A stretch of DNA of 23,801 nucleotides from JAIVGV01 sp035295985. GTDB lineage: Bacteria; Acidobacteriota; Blastocatellia; Pyrinomonadales; Pyrinomonadaceae. Both the position numbers and the translations under genes were made by a program. Every line of letters begins with the position of its first letter. Position 1 is the first letter of the stretch. Of the stretch, positions 15,289 through 23,801 are shown piece by piece. Under the pieces are notes generated by a model that had not been told where the DNA came from, did not search any database, and worked only from the letters and a program-made list of their open reading frames with translations. The stretch lies in NCBI GenBank assembly GCA_035295985.1, contig DATHBT010000212.1, forward strand, positions 1 through 23,801, read 5' to 3'.

Positions 15289-16071
15289 ATGACTGACCGG
15301 ATGCCCGCGGTCTTCTTCGGTCACGGCAACCCGCTGAACGCGCTGCGGCGCAACAGTTGGACTGAAGGGTGGGCCGCGGTCGGGGCTTCGATGCCGCGGC
15401 CCCGGGCCGTGCTCTGCGTCTCGGCGCACTGGTACTTGCCCGGCACACACGTCACCGCGCAGGACGCGCCGCGCACCATCCACGACTTCGGCGGCTTCCC
15501 GCGCGAGCTGTACGAGGTGCAGTACCCCGCGCCCGGCTCGCCCGAACTCGCCCGCCGAGTCCGCGAACTGCTCGCGCCCGCCGCGGAGGTCGGTTTAGAT
15601 CAGAGGTGGGGACTCGACCACGGCACGTGGTCTGTTCTCCGCCACGCCTTCCCCGCGGCCGACGTGCCGGTCGTCCAACTGAGCATCGACGAGACGCTGC
15701 CGGCCGAGGCGCATTACGAACTCGCCCGAAGGCTCGCGCCGCTGCGCGGCGAGGGCGTGCTCGTCGCCGGCAGCGGCAACCTCGTCCACAACCTGCACGC
15801 CTACGCCTGGGGCCGCGCCGGGGTCGAGCCGCTCGATTGGGCAGTCCGCTTCGAGACGCGTGCTCGCGAGCTGATCGCCTCGAACGATCACGCGCCGCTC
15901 GTCAACTACGAGCACTTAGGCCGCGACGCGCGGCTCTCCGCCCCCACGCCCGATCACTACCTGCCGCTCCTCTACGTCCTCGCGCTCGGGCAGGATGGCG
16001 AGGAAGTCACCTTCCCCGTCGAAGGCTTCGACGGCGGCTCCGTCTCGATGCTCACAGTCCGGGTAGGCTGA
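15289..16071 (+). CDS. ygiD: LigB-family extradiol dioxygenase, YgiD/4,5-DOPA-dioxygenase type
   Basis: 260 residues, matching the class III extradiol dioxygenase group that includes E. coli YgiD and plant DODA. Motifs: VFFGHGNPLNAL (His12), VSAHWYLPG (His47), GLDHGTWSVL (His111), GSGNLVHNLH (His167) and TPDHYLPLLY (His223). The His12/47/167/223 spacing follows the four metal-site histidines of E. coli YgiD (22/57/177/234) almost exactly. The usual GHGSP is GHGNP here. Characterised members open catechol rings such as L-DOPA, but the natural bacterial substrate is unclear, so the substrate name should be taken loosely. The gene is 53 bp after the DoxX gene, with its own strong ribosome-binding site, and ends 45 bp from the converging DapB-like gene. 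Confidence 0.9.
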   Translation: MTDRMPAVFFGHGNPLNALRRNSWTEGWAAVGASMPRPRAVLCVSAHWYLPGTHVTAQDAPRTIHDFGGFPRELYEVQYPAPGSPELARRVRELLAPAAEVGLDQRWGLDHGTWSVLRHAFPAADVPVVQLSIDETLPAEAHYELARRLAPLRGEGVLVAGSGNLVHNLHAYAWGRAGVEPLDWAVRFETRARELIASNDHAPLVNYEHLGRDARLSAPTPDHYLPLLYVLALGQDGEEVTFPVEGFDGGSVSMLTVRVG

Positions 16072-16116
16072 CGGGGTCGGGCGGTGTCGTCGGCCGGTGC
16101 GGTAGGTTTCGCCCCG

Positions 16117-16914
16117 CTAGCTCATTATCTTATCCAAGCCCCTGATCAGCCCTACGTGCTCCGTCACCTTTCGGATCGCCAGGAGAGTGCCCTGGATGTA
16201 CGGCTCGGCCCCGCTCCCGGCGTCGTGGCGGATGGTCAGGCGCTCGTCCTTCGCGCCGAAGATCGCCTCGATGCTGATCACGTAGCCGGGCAGGCGGATC
16301 GAGTGAACCTGAATCCCGTTCAAGGTCGCCCCCCGGCTTTCCCTCTCCCCGATAGTCTGCTCGACGGGGTGGGTAGCTTCCGGCCTTCCGATCTCCGAAA
16401 GCCGGAAAGCAAGCTCGCGCGCCGTGCCGCTCGGCGCGTCCTGCTTCGAGTCCGAGGCGTAATCAATAATCTCCCAGTGAGACAGATACTTCGCGGCCTC
16501 GCGTGCGAATCGTTGCAGCAGCACGGCGGTGATGGCGAAATTCCCTGCGGCTATGACGCCGACCCCGCGCTCCTTGGCGGCCCGGTCGATTTCGGCGAAA
16601 TCCTCGTCCGTCAGGCCCGAAGAGCCGACGACGGCGTGGACGCCTTCCCGGATCGCCGTCAACACGTTGGCCTTGACCGCGTCGGCCTTCGTATAATCGA
16701 CGAGCACGTCGGCCGGCGTGTCGAGGGCTTCGGCGACCGACCCGCTGACCCTCAGATCGAGGTTCGGGTCGCCCAGCACATCACTCAGGCTGCCGCCTCG
16801 GTGTGCGCGCGAGACCGCGCCGACGAGACTCAAGTCGTCCGCCCCGGACACGGCGAGGCAGAGGGGCCTGCCGACCCACCCGGTGGCCCCGGCCACGCAG
16901 ACCTTCAGTTTCAT
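16117..16914 (-). CDS. dapB: DapB-like dinucleotide-binding reductase (divergent; catalytic His pair absent)
   Basis: 265 residues. The N-terminal nucleotide-binding fold has VAGATGWVGRP (7-17). The middle has VLVDYTKADAVKANV, VVGSSGLTDEDF and AAGNFAITAVLL, which correspond to DapB VDFT, GTTG and (A/P)NFS motifs. The C-terminal substrate region has KQDAPSGTARELA (157-169). 4-Hydroxy-tetrahydrodipicolinate reductase catalyses the NAD(P)H step of lysine/diaminopimelate synthesis. E. coli DapB has HHRHKVDAPSG, whose first His is the proposed acid/base. Here the same place reads ASDSKQDAPSG: the Lys (157) is kept but both His are replaced by Ala-Ser. It may be a variant DapB or a relative acting on another substrate. 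The gene follows glgX by 28 bp, as the last gene of the treY-glgX run. The family is sure; the exact reaction is not. Confidence 0.75.
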   Translation of the reverse strand: MKLKVCVAGATGWVGRPLCLAVSGADDLSLVGAVSRAHRGGSLSDVLGDPNLDLRVSGSVAEALDTPADVLVDYTKADAVKANVLTAIREGVHAVVGSSGLTDEDFAEIDRAAKERGVGVIAAGNFAITAVLLQRFAREAAKYLSHWEIIDYASDSKQDAPSGTARELAFRLSEIGRPEATHPVEQTIGERESRGATLNGIQVHSIRLPGYVISIEAIFGAKDERLTIRHDAGSGAEPYIQGTLLAIRKVTEHVGLIRGLDKIMS

Positions 16915-16942
16915 AACCTCAGATTCCTATCAGCCGGCGGAT

Positions 16943-19099
<2,157 letters not shown>

Positions 19100-19133
19100 C
19101 AGTGAAAGTCCCCGTCCGGAAAATTGCGCGCGG

Positions 19134-22151
<3,018 letters not shown>

Positions 22152-22370
22152 TGCTGATTCGTTCTGGAAAAGTTGTTCGCCTGAGAAACTAACATACCGG
22201 ACGTTGGCCGCGGTAGCGTGCCGCCGCGTCGGCCGTCTCCTAAAAGTGTGTTGCCGATTTCCCGAAAACGGCACGGCGTTTCCGAAGGTTGTTAAGGTAT
22301 TTTCGGCGGGCAGCACGGTCGCCTGATCGGTTAGAATCCACACGGCCGCGAAGGGGGGTTTCACGAACTG
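22152..22370. promoter_or_regulatory. Divergent intergenic region between treY and the exported NTF2-like protein gene
   Basis: 219 bp of lower GC than the flanking genes, expected to hold both promoters. A possible -10 box for the plus-strand gene is TAGAAT (22332-22337), but no convincing -35 accompanies it. I found no clear operator dyad. The treY frame stays open through most of this region but codes for nothing resembling the family. Confidence 0.35.
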
Positions 22371-23369
22371 ATGAGGCGCTTGCTGTTGACCTTGCCGCTC
22401 GCCGCGGCGCTGGCGATGACGACGTTCCCGCAGGACGAAGGCGGAAGGCGTGACCGCTCGCGCGGGCGGGAGGCGCGCGCGGAGACGCCCGCGTCGCCCG
22501 CGCTCGTCGCGCTCGTCGAGGCCGAGCGCGCCTTCGCGCGCCGCAGTCTCGAAGTGGGCTGGCGCGAGGCTTTCCTGGAATACTTCGCCGACGACGGCAT
22601 CAGCTTCGCGCCCGGCCCCGGCAACGCCAAAGAAAGGCTGCGGCAGCGGCCCGCCACGCCGCGCCCCGTCCCCTACTCGCTCGACTGGTGGCCCGTCTTC
22701 GCGGGCATCTCCGCGGCCGGCGACGTGGGATTCACCACGGGGCCCTCAGTCGGCACGGACAACACGAAGCTCGACAGCCCGCCCAATTACGGCTACTACT
22801 TCTCGGTCTGGAAGCGTCAGCCGGACGGGACGTGGAAGGTCGCGCTCGACGTGGGGATTCAGTCGCCGGAGATCAGCGATCCGCCGTCGGCGCGGCGCAC
22901 CTTCCGCGCCGCCCCCGCCCCGGAGTGGAAGCCGAGGCGCAAGTCGTCCGACACACGGAAGGAGCGCCAGCAGGAGGAGCGCGAGCGCACGGCGCTTCTC
23001 AGGATGGAGCGCGAGCGTTTCGCGGGCGAGGCGGCCGAGGACGTGGTCGCCGCCTACGGCACGCGGCTGCTGCGCGAGGCGCGGCTGCACCGCTCGGGCT
23101 TCGTCCCCTTCGTCGGCGCCGACGACATCCTCTCGCACCTCTACCTGCGCGCCGCCCGCCTCTCGTGGCAGCCCGCGGCAGCCGACATCGCGGACTCCGG
23201 CGACCTGGCCTACACCTACGGCGCTTACGAGCTGACGCTGCGCGGCGAGGGCGCGTCGGACGGCGGGGTCGAGCGCGGCCACTACGCGCACGTCTGGCAG
23301 CGCGACGAGCGCGGCCAGTGGTGGCTCGTCGCCGACGTGATGCACGCCACGCCCGCCGAGAAGAGATAG
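22371..23369 (+). CDS. Exported protein with two NTF2-like (DUF4440/SnoaL-type) domains
   Basis: 332 residues. Residues 1-20 (MRRLLLTLPLAAALAMTTFP) form a signal peptide without a lipobox cysteine. Residues ~44-165 and ~205-328 each look like an NTF2-like fold of the DUF4440 type. The first runs from LVALVEAERAFARRSLEVGW through FLEYFADDGISFAPG to GTWKVALDVG; the second from LLRMERERFAGEAAED through GYD-like DLAYTYGAYELT to GQWWLVADVM. A charged linker (KPRRKSSDTRKERQQEERER) separates them. Such folds serve as small-molecule binding pockets or enzymes of many kinds, so no activity can be named. An AAGGGGGG stretch lies about 12 nt before ATG 22371. It is divergent from treY and may have nothing to do with sugar metabolism. 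Confidence 0.75.
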   Translation: MRRLLLTLPLAAALAMTTFPQDEGGRRDRSRGREARAETPASPALVALVEAERAFARRSLEVGWREAFLEYFADDGISFAPGPGNAKERLRQRPATPRPVPYSLDWWPVFAGISAAGDVGFTTGPSVGTDNTKLDSPPNYGYYFSVWKRQPDGTWKVALDVGIQSPEISDPPSARRTFRAAPAPEWKPRRKSSDTRKERQQEERERTALLRMERERFAGEAAEDVVAAYGTRLLREARLHRSGFVPFVGADDILSHLYLRAARLSWQPAAADIADSGDLAYTYGAYELTLRGEGASDGGVERGHYAHVWQRDERGQWWLVADVMHATPAEKR

Positions 23370-23380
23370 CGCAAGGGAAA

Positions 23381-23523
23381 GTTGTAGGGGTAGGGCTTGT
23401 CCCTGCCCGCAGCGGCTGACAAGCCGCTGGCGAAGAAGCGCGATCATTCACGAATGAATGATCGCGCTTCTGGTTTCGCGCTTAAACGCCCGAACGGGCA
23501 GGGACAAGCCCTGCCCCTACAAC
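23381..23523. repeat. Inverted-repeat element, TGTAGGGGC family, copy 2
   Basis: The ends are a nearly perfect inverted repeat of ~29 bp: GTTGTAGGGGTAGGGCTTGT starts at 23381 and its complement ends at 23523. The arm matches that of the element at 7459. Inside are two further hairpins: 23411-23428 (AGCGGCT, loop GACA, AGCCGCT) and the 17-bp stem at 23434-23471. It lies between two converging genes and holds no reading frame of its own. Confidence 0.9.
23434..23471. repeat. Perfect 17-bp hairpin with CGAA loop nested in the TGTAGGGGC element
   Basis: AGAAGCGCGATCATTCA (23434-23450) is followed by the loop CGAA and then its exact complement (23455-23471). Because it is symmetrical it would form in transcripts from either strand and could end both converging genes. 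There is no T-run after either arm, so a standard intrinsic terminator is not shown. Confidence 0.85.
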
Positions 23524-23540
23524 TCTTGCCATGCCCTCGC

Positions 23541-23801
23541 TTACTTCTGCGCGGCCTGCGCGCCGTCGCCGATGTACTTGTCGAACCATTCGAGGTTCGT
23601 CTGCATGACCTTGAGGAGCATCTTCGGCTCGTTCGGGCCGTGCGGCTGGCGCGGAAGCACGATCATGCGCGTCGGCACGTTCTGGGCGCGCAGGGCGTTG
23701 TAGAACTCGTACCCTTGAGAGATGGGCACGCGGTCGTCCGACTCGCCGTGCTGGATCAGCGTCGGCGTCGTGACGCCGCGGACGTTGAACATCGGCGAGT
23801 G
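23541..23801 (-). CDS. S9-family peptidase (prolyl oligopeptidase type), C-terminal fragment
   Basis: The last 86 residues of a protein that continues past the right edge. The frame is open at 23801 (HSPMFNVRGV...), so the internal ATG at 23792 is not the real start. The segment TPTLIQHGESDDRVP carries the catalytic Asp pattern, and LPRQPHGPNEP carries the catalytic His (54th visible residue), with the spacing of the alpha/beta-hydrolase domain of S9 peptidases (dipeptidyl-peptidase or acylaminoacyl-peptidase like). The ending NLEWFDKYIGDG is typical of the last helix. The nucleophile Ser and any beta-propeller domain are outside the window. Substrate and export cannot be judged. It converges with the NTF2-like gene across a palindromic element. 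Confidence 0.85.
   Translation of the reverse strand, partial: HSPMFNVRGVTTPTLIQHGESDDRVPISQGYEFYNALRAQNVPTRMIVLPRQPHGPNEPKMLLKVMQTNLEWFDKYIGDGAQAAQK

Noticed and set aside
16072..16116. Bidirectional terminator between the converging genes
   Set aside because: The 45-bp gap is GC-rich, but I could not find a clear stem with a T-run.
22152..22364. Upstream start for TreY adding 71 residues
   Set aside because: The extension lacks family similarity and reads through the shared promoter region; ATG 22151 opens directly on the conserved core.
23434..23471. Classical intrinsic terminator
   Set aside because: The stem is perfect but no T-run follows on either strand, so I list it as a hairpin only.

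Overview
The window is 23.8 kb of high-GC bacterial chromosome. It is densely coding, with no rRNA, tRNA, CRISPR array or transposase that I could find. Gene content and the style of the intergenic repeats (imperfect palindromes, 'TGTAGGGGC...' inverted repeats, a 7-bp 'aatccgc' run) suggest an Acidobacteriota genome, perhaps of the Blastocatellia type. This is inference from memory of such genomes; no marker gene here proves it.

Left block (1-8572, all minus strand). In transcription order it holds: a membrane CvpA/CAP-domain fusion (8572-7607); the DEAH-family helicase HrpB (7443-4750); a DUF421 (YetF-like) membrane protein (4713-4204); a small glycine-rich basic protein (4069-3827); an SPW-repeat membrane protein (3793-3188); a three-domain synthetase/ACP/acyltransferase fusion (3021-463); and, overlapping it by 4 bp, the start of an RluA/RluD-family pseudouridine synthase that runs off the left edge. 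The theme is membrane, envelope and lipid functions plus RNA-related enzymes.

Central and right block (8913-22151): an alpha-glucan/trehalose locus on two facing strands. On the plus strand are treZ, a GH133-type amylo-alpha-1,6-glucosidase, malQ, a DoxX-family membrane protein and a LigB/YgiD-type dioxygenase. On the minus strand are treY, glgX (treX-like) and a DapB-like reductase. The two runs converge at 16072-16116. GlgX and the GH133 enzyme debranch glycogen-like glucan; MalQ disproportionates the released maltodextrins; TreY converts the reducing end of a chain to a trehalosyl unit; TreZ releases trehalose. The set can thus turn glycogen into trehalose. No glycogen synthase, branching enzyme or phosphorylase lies inside the window.

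Right edge: an exported protein with two NTF2-like (DUF4440-type) domains (22371-23369), transcribed divergently from treY, then a palindromic element and the C-terminus of an S9 (prolyl oligopeptidase-type) peptidase running off the right edge.

The main structure not explained by genes is a set of palindromic or inverted-repeat elements of about 90-150 bp in the intergenic gaps (3071-3157, 7459-7572, 12979-13087, 14631-14780, 23381-23523). One related 7-bp repeat appears to have entered the pseudouridine synthase reading frame. I found no defence system, biosynthetic cluster or clearly new multi-gene system; the best leads are the repeats, the unusual fusion proteins and the divergent DapB homologue.
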